A stretch of DNA of 64,000 nucleotides. Source: Pollutimonas subterranea (GTDB taxonomy: Bacteria; Pseudomonadota; Gammaproteobacteria; Burkholderiales; Burkholderiaceae_B). This document shows, piece after piece, positions 8,902-16,995 of the stretch. Location: positions 57,342 through 121,341 of the forward strand of contig NZ_PDNW01000013.1 in NCBI RefSeq assembly GCF_002849655.1, written 5' to 3'. Below the pieces are notes generated by a model. The model searched no databases. It was given only the letters and a program-made list of their open reading frames with translations, and was not told the DNA's origin. Both the position numbers and the translations under genes were made by a program. The stretch's first letter is position 1. Every line of letters starts with the position of its first letter.

Positions 8902-10065
8902 GTGAAAGAAGTCATCAGTCAGTCCCCGGTCGCCGACTGGGATCCCAGGGCGGACGCCGTCCTGAACGATCAAATTGCCGTTTATGATCAAATGCGCCGC
9001 ACATGTCCCGTGGCGCATAGCGAATTTCTTCAGTGGTCTGTGTTCCGACATGCCGATGTGGTGGCAATACTGAATGATCACGAGACGTTCAGTAGCGAGG
9101 TATCGGCGCATATGTCGGTCCCCAACGGCATGGACCCGCCGACACATACCGAGTACCGCCGTATTGTCGACGCCTACTTCACGCCGGCCTATATCGATAC
9201 CTATGCGCCGATTTGTCGCGACATCGCTTCCACGCTTGCCAGCACGCTGCCCCGTGGAGAAGTCGAACTCATGGGCGATTTCGCACAAACATTCGCACTT
9301 CAAATGCAAAGCGCCTATCTGGGATGGCCGCAAGACTTGCACGAACCTCTGCGAGCCTGGATACAGAAGAACCGCCAAGCCACGCTTGCCGGCGATAGGC
9401 CGGCGATGGCCGCCATTGCCTTCGAATTTGACGGCTACATCAGGGATATGCTGGATGTCCGCCGACGGGCCGGCGTCGACGCACCCGCCGACATCACCAC
9501 CAGCCTTCTCAGCGACAAGGTGCATGGCAGGCCCCTTACCGACGATGAAATTGTGAGCATCCTGCGCAATTGGACGGTCGGAGAACTGAGCACCATGGCA
9601 TCCTGCGTGGGCATCATTGCCTACTATCTTGCATCGAATCCTTCCGTCCAGGCGCAATTACGGGAACAGCCTTCGCTGTTGCCGGCTGCCATTGACGAAA
9701 TACTGCGCATGCAGGCGCCGCTGATCGCCAATCGCCGAATTGCCACCAAACCGGTGAATGTAGGGGGCCGTCAATTGGACAAGGGAGACCGGCTTTCGCT
9801 GATCTGGGCATCCGCGAACCGCGATGAGGCAGTCTTCGGCGACCCTGATGAATTCAGGCTGGACCGGGACCCCGACGAGAATTTACTGTACGGCAGGGGA
9901 ATACATGTGTGTCCCGGCGCGCCGCTCGCGCGGCTGGAACTGCACCATATTACCGAGCAATTGCTGCTTCATACGGACCACCTCAGCCTGGTGCCGGGAA
10001 AGCCGGCCCAGCTGGCGGTTTATCCGGGCGGAGGCTTTTCAGTGCTGCCCTTGTGCATAGCCTGA
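8902..10065 (+). CDS. Cytochrome P450 with non-canonical I-helix
   Basis: A 387-residue soluble bacterial P450 starting at GTG. The haem loop LLYGRGIHVCPGAPLARLE carries the axial Cys337, with Tyr in place of the usual first Phe. The K-helix ExxR is E266-R269. In the I-helix the usual (A/G)GxxTT is V226-G-E-L-S-T231, so the acid-alcohol pair that delivers protons to bound oxygen appears as Leu-Ser. No ferredoxin or reductase gene is adjacent, so electrons must come from elsewhere. The 3' end overlaps the convergent DUF1415 gene by 46 bases. The substrate is unknown. Confidence 0.92.
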   Translation: MKEVISQSPVADWDPRADAVLNDQIAVYDQMRRTCPVAHSEFLQWSVFRHADVVAILNDHETFSSEVSAHMSVPNGMDPPTHTEYRRIVDAYFTPAYIDTYAPICRDIASTLASTLPRGEVELMGDFAQTFALQMQSAYLGWPQDLHEPLRAWIQKNRQATLAGDRPAMAAIAFEFDGYIRDMLDVRRRAGVDAPADITTSLLSDKVHGRPLTDDEIVSILRNWTVGELSTMASCVGIIAYYLASNPSVQAQLREQPSLLPAAIDEILRMQAPLIANRRIATKPVNVGGRQLDKGDRLSLIWASANRDEAVFGDPDEFRLDRDPDENLLYGRGIHVCPGAPLARLELHHITEQLLLHTDHLSLVPGKPAQLAVYPGGGFSVLPLCIA

Positions 10066-10640
10066 GGCCGGAAATCCTGATCATCGACGGCTTGGCTCAT
10101 CCATGTTTCCCAGCCATTCAAGCCAAGTTGCCGTAGCGTTTCCTGGTTGCGCTCATAGATGACGGCCGCATCGGGAAACGCCGATATGCCGTTGGCGATG
10201 CTGGATTCCCGCAGCAGATGCAGAATGGGATAAGGGGCGCGGTTGGTGTAGTTCTCGATGTCGTCGGGTGCGCTGTCGGCGAAGCAATACTGAGGATGGA
10301 AGCTGGCGATTTGCAGCACGCCGGTCAGGCGCGTCCGTTTCAGGGCGCGATCGGCACGCGGCAGGAAACTGTTGTAGTCGTCGAAATCCCTGAAGGCATC
10401 AGGGACGACGAGCAAGGTGGTATCAAGTTGTGCCGGATCGGCGGCGTCAAGATACCGAAGTTCTGTTACAAGGAGGTCCAGTATGTCGGTATCTTCGCGG
10501 GCACGGCTCACCACGTAACGAATCTGGTTCTTGGCATAAACGCTTTTCGCGAATGGACAGAGATTCAGGCCGATAACGGCGCGTAGAAGCCAGTGCCTGG
10601 TGGCGTCTAGAATAGTCTTGTCGTCTGCTGAGCTGGGCAT
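10020..10640 (-). CDS. DUF1415 family protein
   Basis: A 206-residue cytoplasmic protein of the DUF1415 family, recognised from the opening WLLRAVIGLNLCPFAKSVY, the mid block LLVVPDAFRDFDDYN and the late YPILHLLRESSI and VIYERNQETLRQLG segments. No function is established. The conserved Cys-Pro-Phe near residue 28 is a plausible metal or redox site. Its last 46 bases overlap the P450 gene on the opposite strand. The start lies 8 bases after the arfB stop, so the two are probably one transcript. Confidence 0.85.
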   Translation of the reverse strand: MPSSADDKTILDATRHWLLRAVIGLNLCPFAKSVYAKNQIRYVVSRAREDTDILDLLVTELRYLDAADPAQLDTTLLVVPDAFRDFDDYNSFLPRADRALKRTRLTGVLQIASFHPQYCFADSAPDDIENYTNRAPYPILHLLRESSIANGISAFPDAAVIYERNQETLRQLGLNGWETWMSQAVDDQDFRPQAMHKGSTEKPPPG

Positions 10641-10648
10641 GGCTTATG

Positions 10649-11068
10649 TCAGTGAAAATCGTCGACTTTGGCGCGCATGCGCTTGACTTCGCCATGCAAG
10701 GTCTTGCGCTGGACACGTCGGCGTTGGGATGCACGGGTTGGACGGGTAGGTTTGCGTGCTGCCTGTTGTTGCAGTGCGCCACGTATCAGGGACAACAGGC
10801 GTTCGATGGCATCGGCGCGGTTCTTTTCCTGGCTCCGAAAAGACTGCGCCTTGATAATGATGACCCCTTCTTTGGACAAGCGTCGGTCGGACAGCGCATG
10901 CAACATCGCCTTGCTTTCATCGGGCAGGGAAGAGCGGTCGATATCGAAACGCAGGTGCACGGCGCTGGACACCTTATTTACGTTCTGCCCACCGGAGCCC
11001 TGGGCACGAATCATCGTGAACTCGATATCGCGTTCGTCAATGAATATATTGTCTTGTACATGCAGCAT
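10649..11068 (-). CDS. arfB: Alternative ribosome-rescue factor ArfB (class I release-factor-like hydrolase)
   Basis: A 139-residue protein with the GGQ catalytic tripeptide in IRAQGSGGQNVNKVSSAVHL and a basic carboxyl-terminal tail rich in Arg, Lys and Gln (after residue 105). This layout is that of ArfB/YaeJ, which enters stalled ribosomes lacking a sense codon, places its tail in the mRNA channel and hydrolyses peptidyl-tRNA. It lacks the stop-codon recognition domains of RF1/RF2, as expected. It is cotranscribed with the DUF1415 gene downstream. Confidence 0.93.
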   Translation of the reverse strand: MLHVQDNIFIDERDIEFTMIRAQGSGGQNVNKVSSAVHLRFDIDRSSLPDESKAMLHALSDRRLSKEGVIIIKAQSFRSQEKNRADAIERLLSLIRGALQQQAARKPTRPTRASQRRRVQRKTLHGEVKRMRAKVDDFH

Positions 11069-11128
11069 AAGCGTTTGTCAGCGGTATTCGCGATAACGCC
11101 GATCAGGGCGTTGGTTGAGCTGTCGTGT

Positions 11129-11212
11129 TCAAGCGCCGGTTCCCGGGCGCTTTCGAGTTCGGGAATGGGGCTCGATATGATAGTCCACTTTGGCGACAGG
11201 GCGCTTGTTCAT
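11129..11212 (-). CDS. Possible 27-residue basic peptide
   Basis: A small frame beginning MNKRPVAKVDYHIEPHSRTR and ending KRPGTGA, with AAGAAGG six bases before the ATG. It is rich in Arg, Lys and His and has no hydrophobic segment. It lies 60 bases upstream of arfB on the same strand. Apart from the ribosome-binding site nothing supports translation, so it could be chance. Confidence 0.25.
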   Translation of the reverse strand: MNKRPVAKVDYHIEPHSRTRKRPGTGA

Positions 11213-11326
11213 GGCGTGCCTTCTTTCATGTCGCGACTTGATCTGCAAAAGGCATGCCGATTGCTGAATTGATGGTCTTGTGGGCCGCTGCATCGGTGGT
11301 GATGCAGTGATGACAGGAGATTCAAC

Positions 11327-12682
11327 ATGCATTTCAACAGCGTTGAAGAACTGGCAAGCCGTGTGCGTGGAGCGGCCTTGCCGCTGGATACACCTGACGA
11401 CCTCGACCCGCTGATCCATGCCGTCGGTGACGCGCGCTACCTGCTTTTAGGCGAAGCCTCGCATGGAACGCATGAGTTCTATACATGGCGGGCCGAGATC
11501 ACCAAGCGACTGATACTGGAGAAACAGTGTTCTTTTATTGCCGTCGAAGGCGACTGGCCCGATTGCTATCGGCTGAACCGATATGTGAAAGGCTTGGCAG
11601 AGTCGGGAGATAGTGCCGAACAAGTCCTGCGCACATTCGACAGATGGCCCACGTGGATGTGGGCAAATCGCGAGGTGGCTGCACTGGCGGAGTGGTTACG
11701 CGCACATAACGAGGCGCTGCCCGCCGACGACCGCGTGGGGTTCTATGGGCTCGATGTGTATTCCTTGTGGGATTCAATGACGGCGGTGGTTGAGTATCTG
11801 GAAACGGTGGATCCTGCGCTCGCCGGCTCGGCAAAGGCCGCCTATCTCTGTTTCGAACCCTATGGAGAAGACGCACAAGCTTATGCCCGTGCGACGGTGC
11901 TCGTACCGACCTCTTGTGAAGAGGAAGCGGTGGCGGTATTGCGCGCCTTGCAGGACAGGGAGCCGGAATACGGGAGGGACGGGCGGGAGGCCTATTACAA
12001 CGCCGAACAGAACGCATTGATTGCGCGGGGAGCTGAAGAATATTATCGGGCGATGGTTCGTGGCGGTGCAATGTCATGGAACGTGAGGGATCGCCACATG
12101 GTCGAGACGTTGGAGCGGCTGATGAGCCATCATGGCGAAAAGTCGAAGGCGATCGTGTGGGAACACAATACCCATATAGGCGATGCACGCTATACGGATA
12201 TGGCAGGCGCCGGCATGGTGAATGTCGGTCAGTTGCTACGGGAAAAACACGCGCAGGACGCAGAGGTTTTCCTGGTCGGGTTTGGCACCTACAGCGGCAC
12301 GGTTCTCGCCGCGTCGGAATGGGGTGCGCCTATGCAGAAAATGCGGATGCCCGACGCCCGGGCGCACAGCCTGAAAGAGTTGCTTCATCGTGCGGGGCAA
12401 ACGAGCACTGCAGACGCCAGGCGACGGAGCGCGAACATGATGTTGCTGTTTGACGGCGGCCCGGATGGCGGGATTGCCGGATTGGATGACCCGATACACC
12501 ACAGGGCGATAGGGGTGGTCTACGACCCGCGGGCCGAGCGCCGGGGAAACTATGTTCCGTCCCGAGTCCCGCAGCGGTACGATGCCTTCCTGTTCGTGCA
12601 CACTACGAGAGCACTCGATGCGCTCCATATGCCGGCTTCGAACGCGGCGGACATGCCCGAAACCTATCCCAGCGGGAAGTAG
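11327..12682 (+). CDS. Erythromycin esterase homologue
   Basis: A 451-residue protein of the erythromycin-esterase superfamily. The family pattern is clear: LLLGEASHGTHEFYTWRAEI with the conserved Glu and His, VEGDWPDCYRLNRY, FYGLDVYSLWDSM and IVWEHNTHIGDARYTDM. Plasmid Ere enzymes open the macrolide lactone; most chromosomal relatives have unknown substrates and no shown resistance role. It has its own upstream gap with AGGAG before the ATG and faces a small hydrophilic gene 5 bases beyond its stop. Confidence 0.88.
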   Translation: MHFNSVEELASRVRGAALPLDTPDDLDPLIHAVGDARYLLLGEASHGTHEFYTWRAEITKRLILEKQCSFIAVEGDWPDCYRLNRYVKGLAESGDSAEQVLRTFDRWPTWMWANREVAALAEWLRAHNEALPADDRVGFYGLDVYSLWDSMTAVVEYLETVDPALAGSAKAAYLCFEPYGEDAQAYARATVLVPTSCEEEAVAVLRALQDREPEYGRDGREAYYNAEQNALIARGAEEYYRAMVRGGAMSWNVRDRHMVETLERLMSHHGEKSKAIVWEHNTHIGDARYTDMAGAGMVNVGQLLREKHAQDAEVFLVGFGTYSGTVLAASEWGAPMQKMRMPDARAHSLKELLHRAGQTSTADARRRSANMMLLFDGGPDGGIAGLDDPIHHRAIGVVYDPRAERRGNYVPSRVPQRYDAFLFVHTTRALDALHMPASNAADMPETYPSGK

Positions 12683-12687
12683 CCCGA

Positions 12688-12999
12688 TTACTTCTTCTTT
12701 TCCTGTTCTCCTGAGCGATTGTCCACGGGTGCCGTCCCGGGGATCGCATTACCCGGATCGGCCGCCTCTTCCGGAGTAATTCCCGGTGGAAAATTGCCTT
12801 TATTCGGCCACGCATTGGGATCGACGGGGTGGTTGCCCAGCGTCCTTCGGTCCTTCTCTTTAGCGTCCTGGTCTTTCTGTGAAGACGAGGTGGCGGATTC
12901 TTGACCGGGACGGTGATCGGCTACATTCGAAACCTCTTTTTTTTGCCGATCTGTGGTCGGTACGGACGAATTGGCAGGAGTTTCGGGGAGTTCGGACAT
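12688..12999 (-). CDS. Hydrophilic low-complexity protein of unknown function
   Basis: A 103-residue protein without signal peptide or membrane segment, dominated by Ser, Asp, Lys, Glu, Gln and Pro. The middle carries a compact motif (NAWPNKGNFPPGITPEEAAD) that looks more conserved than the flanks. Such composition suggests intrinsic disorder and resembles stress-protective hydrophilic proteins, but I do not recognise a family. The ATG follows a GAGGATCTC stretch. It converges on the esterase homologue with 5 bases between. Confidence 0.6.
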   Translation of the reverse strand: MSELPETPANSSVPTTDRQKKEVSNVADHRPGQESATSSSQKDQDAKEKDRRTLGNHPVDPNAWPNKGNFPPGITPEEAADPGNAIPGTAPVDNRSGEQEKKK

Positions 13000-13144
13000 T
13001 TGAGATCCTCATTGAAGCAACATTAACGATAGGGTATTAACAGCCAGCAAAATCAATGCCTGCCTGACAAGATGGTGCCGCGGCATACGGGTTGCTTGCA
13101 TGTCTCGTCCACCCCGTGTTCGCATTTAACAGAGGAGTCCAACG

Positions 13145-13363
13145 ATGCGCTTTGATCCTAGTGAAGGAATAAATGCCCATGTACCCGCTGAACCGCCCGA
13201 CATGCCGCCTTCAATGCCGCCGGAGCGTCCTCCGGAAATAGAGCCGCCAGGACCCGACGATGTGCCTCCGCCTGGGGATCCGAATGACATACCTCCTGGC
13301 GAACCGGATCGCGGAATAGAGCTTCCACCGCGGGAAATACCGCCGGATGAGCGGGTGGCCTAG
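13145..13363 (+). CDS. Small acidic proline-rich protein
   Basis: A 72-residue protein with 24 Pro, mostly in PP pairs separated by two to four residues (PDMPPSMPPERPPEIEPP), and many Asp/Glu. It should be an extended, disordered chain. AGAGGAG precedes the ATG by a suitable distance. No signal peptide is present and no family was recognised. Consecutive Pro runs would tend to stall ribosomes and call on EF-P. A hairpin at 13482-13516 may end the transcript. Confidence 0.55.
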   Translation: MRFDPSEGINAHVPAEPPDMPPSMPPERPPEIEPPGPDDVPPPGDPNDIPPGEPDRGIELPPREIPPDERVA

Positions 13364-13481
13364 CCGCTATATAAATCCCCTTTCATCAAGCTATCAGATA
13401 GCTTTCAATTTGCTTTCACCGATTAATGGCTGTCGTCGGAAATAGCATCAATTTTGTAAAAAAAAATATAGATTTAGGGGG

Positions 13482-13516
13482 AAAACCCTGGGGAACCAAG
13501 GGGAAACCAGGGTTTT
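13482..13516 (+). terminator. Rho-independent terminator-like hairpin
   Basis: The arms AAAACCCTGG and CCAGGGTTTT pair perfectly across a 15-base loop, and the second arm runs into a T tract. It lies about 120 bases after the proline-rich gene and before tctB. The rest of the gap 13364-13655 holds no credible gene. Confidence 0.6.
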
Positions 13517-13655
13517 TTGTCGCGCTCGAGACTATTACCATTCTGGTCTCACGATGCTCTTGCTTGTTGATCAGGCCACGAGCATTGTCTTTATTGTGCG
13601 CGTGGTTATGTCGCGGACACCCGTTACCTAAAATTGAGGAGGAGATTTCATCCCT

Positions 13656-14117
13656 ATGCGGCTTCAAAACAAACAGGACTTCTGGTCCGGAATCATGTTC
13701 ATCGCGTTAGGCGTGGGATTTGCAGTAGGAGCAACCAGCTACTCCATGGGTACGGCTGCCCGCATGGGCCCCGGCTATTTTCCCTTTTGGCTAGGTGTCT
13801 GCCTCGCCGTATTAGGCGCAGCCGTCATGCTCGGCTCCATGTCCAAAAAGGCGGAAGAGAATGAAGTCGAGAAATTCGACTGGAAAATTACCTTCGTGGT
13901 CATTGGATCGGTTGCGCTGTGTGGCAGCGTACTGGACTTCCTTGGTGTCTATATCTCGGTTTTCCTGCTGGTGTTCCTCAGCAGCTACGCCAGCCACGTA
14001 TTCAATTGGAAAGTCGCGGCGATCAACGGACTTTGCATAGTCCTGTTCGTCTGGGGGGCGTTTATCAAGGGTCTAGGTTTGATCTTCCCCTTGTGGCCTA
14101 GTTTTCTAGGCAATTAA
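13656..14117 (+). CDS. tctB: Tripartite tricarboxylate transporter small permease, TctB family
   Basis: A 153-residue membrane protein with four predicted helices: FWSGIMFIALGVGFAVGA, the segment around ARMGPGYFPFWLGVCLAVLG, ITFVVIGSVALCGSVLDFLG and a final hydrophobic pair. The GPGYFPFWLG signature is typical of TctB. TctB forms the inner-membrane channel with TctA and works with a periplasmic TctC/Bug receptor to import carboxylates using the cation gradient. tctA follows 14 bases later; no receptor gene is adjacent. GGAGGAG sits rather far (about 11 bases) from the ATG. Confidence 0.9.
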   Translation: MRLQNKQDFWSGIMFIALGVGFAVGATSYSMGTAARMGPGYFPFWLGVCLAVLGAAVMLGSMSKKAEENEVEKFDWKITFVVIGSVALCGSVLDFLGVYISVFLLVFLSSYASHVFNWKVAAINGLCIVLFVWGAFIKGLGLIFPLWPSFLGN

Positions 14118-14131
14118 AGGGGATTTGAAAA

Positions 14132-15637
14132 ATGGAACTCATTGAACATTTATCGTTGGGCTTTTCCGTCGCGCTCTCGTTCGAGAACCTGGCGTATTGC
14201 CTCCTGGGCTGCCTGTTGGGCACATTGATCGGCGTGTTGCCGGGTATCGGCCCTGTGCCTACCATCGCGATGCTGCTGCCCATTACGTACGTGCTACCCC
14301 CCGTGGCCGGCTTGATCATGCTGGCCGGTATTTATTACGGCGCCGCCTATGGCGGATCGACCACCGCAATTTTGGTGGCGCTGCCGGGAGAAACGGCCGC
14401 GGTGGTAACCGTGCTGGATGGCCACCAGATGGCGCGCAATGGGCGTGCCGGCGCGGCCCTGGCCATTGCCGCACTGGGCTCCTTCTTTGCCGGTTGCGTG
14501 GCCACCCTGGTTATCGCCGCTTTCGCGCCGCCCTTGGCCGAAGTCGCATTCAAGTTTGGCCCTGCGGAATACTTTTCGCTGATGGTATTGGGTCTGATCG
14601 GTGCGGTCGTGCTGGCATCCGGTTCGCTGCCCAAGGCCATCTGCATGATATTGCTGGGCCTGTTGCTGGGCATGGTCGGCACCGACGTGAACTCGGGCGT
14701 TGCCCGTTACGACTTCGGCATTCCTGAACTGCAGGATGGCATCGACTTTGCCGTGGTCGCCATGGGTGTGTTCGGTTTCTCCGAGATCATGAACAACCTG
14801 GAACTTAAAGACCAGCGGGTAGACCTGACCGGTAAAGTCGGTAGCCTGTATCCCAACAAGCAGGAGTTCAAGGAATCCTGGCCCGCCGTCGTACGCGGTA
14901 CGGCCGTCGGGTGCTCGCTGGGCATCCTGCCCGGCGGCGGCGCGGTGCTTTCGTCCTTTGCCTCCTACACCTTGGAGAAAAAGCTGTCGAAAAACCCTGA
15001 GCGCTTCGGCAAGGGACACCCCGCTGGTCTTGCCGGCCCGGAATCCGCCAACAACGCCGGTTCGCAAGCGTCTTTCATTCCGTTGCTGACCCTGGGTATT
15101 CCAGGTAATGCGGTCACGGCCCTGATGATTGGCGCCATGACGATCCACAACATCCAGCCTGGCCCCCAGGTCATGACCAGCCACCCCGACTTGTTCTGGG
15201 GCCTGATCGTGTCGATGTGGCTCGGCAACCTGATGCTGGTGGTTCTCAACCTGCCGCTGGTGGGCTTGTGGGTCAAGCTGCTGAACGTGCCTTACCGCAT
15301 CCTGTTCCCGGCCATCCTGGTGTTCTGCACGATCGGTGTGTATTCGCTGAACTACAACGTCTTTGACATCTGGATGACGGCGGCCTTCGGCCTGATCGGA
15401 TATATCTGGAGCAAGCTCAAATGCGAAGGCGCACCTTTGCTGCTGGGCCTGGTGCTCGGACCCATGATGGAAGAGAACTTCCGGCGGGCCTTGCTGTTGG
15501 CCCGGGGTGACTACACCACGTTCGTGACCCGGCCCCTGTCGATGTCCTTGCTGATTGCCGCAGCAATCCTCGTGGTGCTGGTGGCCCTTCCTTCCATCAG
15601 GAAGAAGCGCGCCGAAGCCTTCGTTGAAGAGGACTGA
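14132..15637 (+). CDS. tctA: Tripartite tricarboxylate transporter large permease, TctA family
   Basis: A 501-residue permease with about eleven or twelve membrane segments. The signature Gly-rich loop LIGVLPGIGPVPTIAMLLP is near the start and is partly repeated in the second half (PGGGAVLSSFASYTLEKK), followed by NNAGSQASFIPLLTLGIPG, the conserved TctA block. It is the main transport subunit for di- or tricarboxylates. With TctB it makes an operon ended by the hairpin at 15676-15717. The cognate receptor must be encoded elsewhere; candidates in this window are the Bug genes at 34.6 and 42.4 kb. Confidence 0.94.
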   Translation: MELIEHLSLGFSVALSFENLAYCLLGCLLGTLIGVLPGIGPVPTIAMLLPITYVLPPVAGLIMLAGIYYGAAYGGSTTAILVALPGETAAVVTVLDGHQMARNGRAGAALAIAALGSFFAGCVATLVIAAFAPPLAEVAFKFGPAEYFSLMVLGLIGAVVLASGSLPKAICMILLGLLLGMVGTDVNSGVARYDFGIPELQDGIDFAVVAMGVFGFSEIMNNLELKDQRVDLTGKVGSLYPNKQEFKESWPAVVRGTAVGCSLGILPGGGAVLSSFASYTLEKKLSKNPERFGKGHPAGLAGPESANNAGSQASFIPLLTLGIPGNAVTALMIGAMTIHNIQPGPQVMTSHPDLFWGLIVSMWLGNLMLVVLNLPLVGLWVKLLNVPYRILFPAILVFCTIGVYSLNYNVFDIWMTAAFGLIGYIWSKLKCEGAPLLLGLVLGPMMEENFRRALLLARGDYTTFVTRPLSMSLLIAAAILVVLVALPSIRKKRAEAFVEED

Positions 15638-15675
15638 TATGTAGCCGGTGAACCCGCCACGCTAGCGGTAAGCCC

Positions 15676-15717
15676 GCCCCAAAGCCTGGAAGTCCATTCC
15701 GGTCTTTGGGGCTTTTT
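15676..15717 (+). terminator. Rho-independent terminator after tctBA
   Basis: The arms GCCCCAAAG and CTTTGGGGC pair perfectly across a 19-base loop and are followed by TTTTTT. Placed 38 bases beyond the tctA stop, it ends the tctBA transcript and separates it from the dehydrogenase gene. Confidence 0.85.
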
Positions 15718-15816
15718 TATCGCTGGCCCGACTCAATTAAAAAAGCGCCCGCCTCCGGGGGGCAGGCATATCGATTGCTCGTTGTCACGACACGGAATAA
15801 TGTTACGGAGAGAATG

Positions 15817-16995
15817 ATGAGAGCACTCAGATGGCATGGCAAACACGATATCCAATGCGATACTGTCCCGGATCCCATTATTGAGCACCCTCGCGACGCG
15901 GTGATCAAGGTGTCGGCGTGTGCCATCTGGGGATCGGATCTCCATTTGTTCGATGGTTTCATGCCGGGCATGAAATCGGGCGACATCATGGGCCATGAAT
16001 TCATGGGCGAGGTCGTTGAAGTCGGTAAAGACAATCGTGCGCTGGCGGTGGGCGACCGGGTGGTCATACCGTTCACCATCTTTTGCGGCGAGTGCGAGCA
16101 ATGCAGGCGCGGCAACTATTCGGTGTGCGAGCGGAGCAATCGAAACCAGGATGCCGCGGCGAAAGTCTTTGGCCACTCTACCGCCGGCCTGTTCGGCTAT
16201 ACCCATCTGACAGGCGGCTATCCCGGCGGCCAGGCCGAGTATGTGCGGGTGCCGTTCGCTGATACGACGCACGTAAAAGTTCCGGATGGGCTGACCGATG
16301 AACAGGTGCTGTTTCTTGGAGATATTCTTCCCACGGGCTGGCAGGCCGCTGTGCAATGCGATATTGAGCCTACCGATACGGTAGCCATATGGGGCGCCGG
16401 ACCCGTGGGGCAAATGACCATACGCAGTGCGGTATTGCTGGGAGCCAAACAGGTGATCGCCATAGACCGCGTTCCGGAGAGACTTGCGATGGCCAAGGCG
16501 GGGGGCGCGATTCCGATCAACTTCGACGAGGAAAGCGTCCTGGACCGCTTGAAAGAACTGACGGGAGGGAAGGGGCCTGAAAAGTGCATTGACGCCGTCG
16601 GCATGGAGTCGCATGCCACGCGTTCGGTAGACGCCGTTTATGACCGCGTCAAGCAAGCCGTCATGCTTGAATCCGATCGGCCTCATGTACTGCGGGAAAT
16701 GATTTATGTGTGCAGGCCGGGCGGCACGCTTTCAATACCGGGCGTCTACGGCGGCCTGATCGACAAAATACCGTTCGGCGCCTCCATGAACAAGGGACTG
16801 ACCTGGCGCATGGGACAGACTCACGTCAATCGCTGGACCGACGACTTGCTGAACCGGATAGTGCAAGGCCAGATAGACCCCTCCTTTGTCATCACGCATA
16901 GCGTGGGCCTGGAGGAGGGGCCGGAAATGTACAAGACGTTCCGCGACAAGAAAGATGGCTGCATAAAGGTGGTCCTCAAACCCGCTTTGGGCTAG
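15817..16995 (+). CDS. Zinc-type alcohol/formaldehyde dehydrogenase-like protein with Cys-to-Trp at the catalytic zinc site
   Basis: A 392-residue medium-chain dehydrogenase close to the glutathione-independent formaldehyde dehydrogenase group. The structural-zinc loop [15 protein letters not shown] keeps its four Cys, [12 protein letters not shown] supplies the His-Glu pair, and the NAD fold is seen at [17 protein letters not shown]. In the first zinc-ligand motif, normally CGSDLH, the Cys is Trp38 ([11 protein letters not shown], codon TGG at 15928-15930). One base change from TGC or TGT would give this. Zinc binding and normal catalysis are therefore doubtful. The start at 15817 follows GGAG; 15814 is an alternative ATG. 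Confidence 0.88.
   Translation: MRALRWHGKHDIQCDTVPDPIIEHPRDAVIKVSACAIWGSDLHLFDGFMPGMKSGDIMGHEFMGEVVEVGKDNRALAVGDRVVIPFTIFCGECEQCRRGNYSVCERSNRNQDAAAKVFGHSTAGLFGYTHLTGGYPGGQAEYVRVPFADTTHVKVPDGLTDEQVLFLGDILPTGWQAAVQCDIEPTDTVAIWGAGPVGQMTIRSAVLLGAKQVIAIDRVPERLAMAKAGGAIPINFDEESVLDRLKELTGGKGPEKCIDAVGMESHATRSVDAVYDRVKQAVMLESDRPHVLREMIYVCRPGGTLSIPGVYGGLIDKIPFGASMNKGLTWRMGQTHVNRWTDDLLNRIVQGQIDPSFVITHSVGLEEGPEMYKTFRDKKDGCIKVVLKPALG

Noticed and set aside
8779..9657. 292-codon minus-strand frame over the P450 gene
   Set aside because: The P450 has full family motifs in its own frame; the antisense product has biased, non-domain composition.
14294..15184. 296-codon minus-strand frame over tctA
   Set aside because: Shadow of a strongly biased membrane-protein gene; rich in Gly, Gln, His and Arg with no recognisable domain.
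15742..15769. GC-rich imperfect hairpin preceded by an A tract, looking like a minus-strand terminator
   Set aside because: No minus-strand gene lies to its right that would need it, and one arm position is mismatched; left as uninterpreted.
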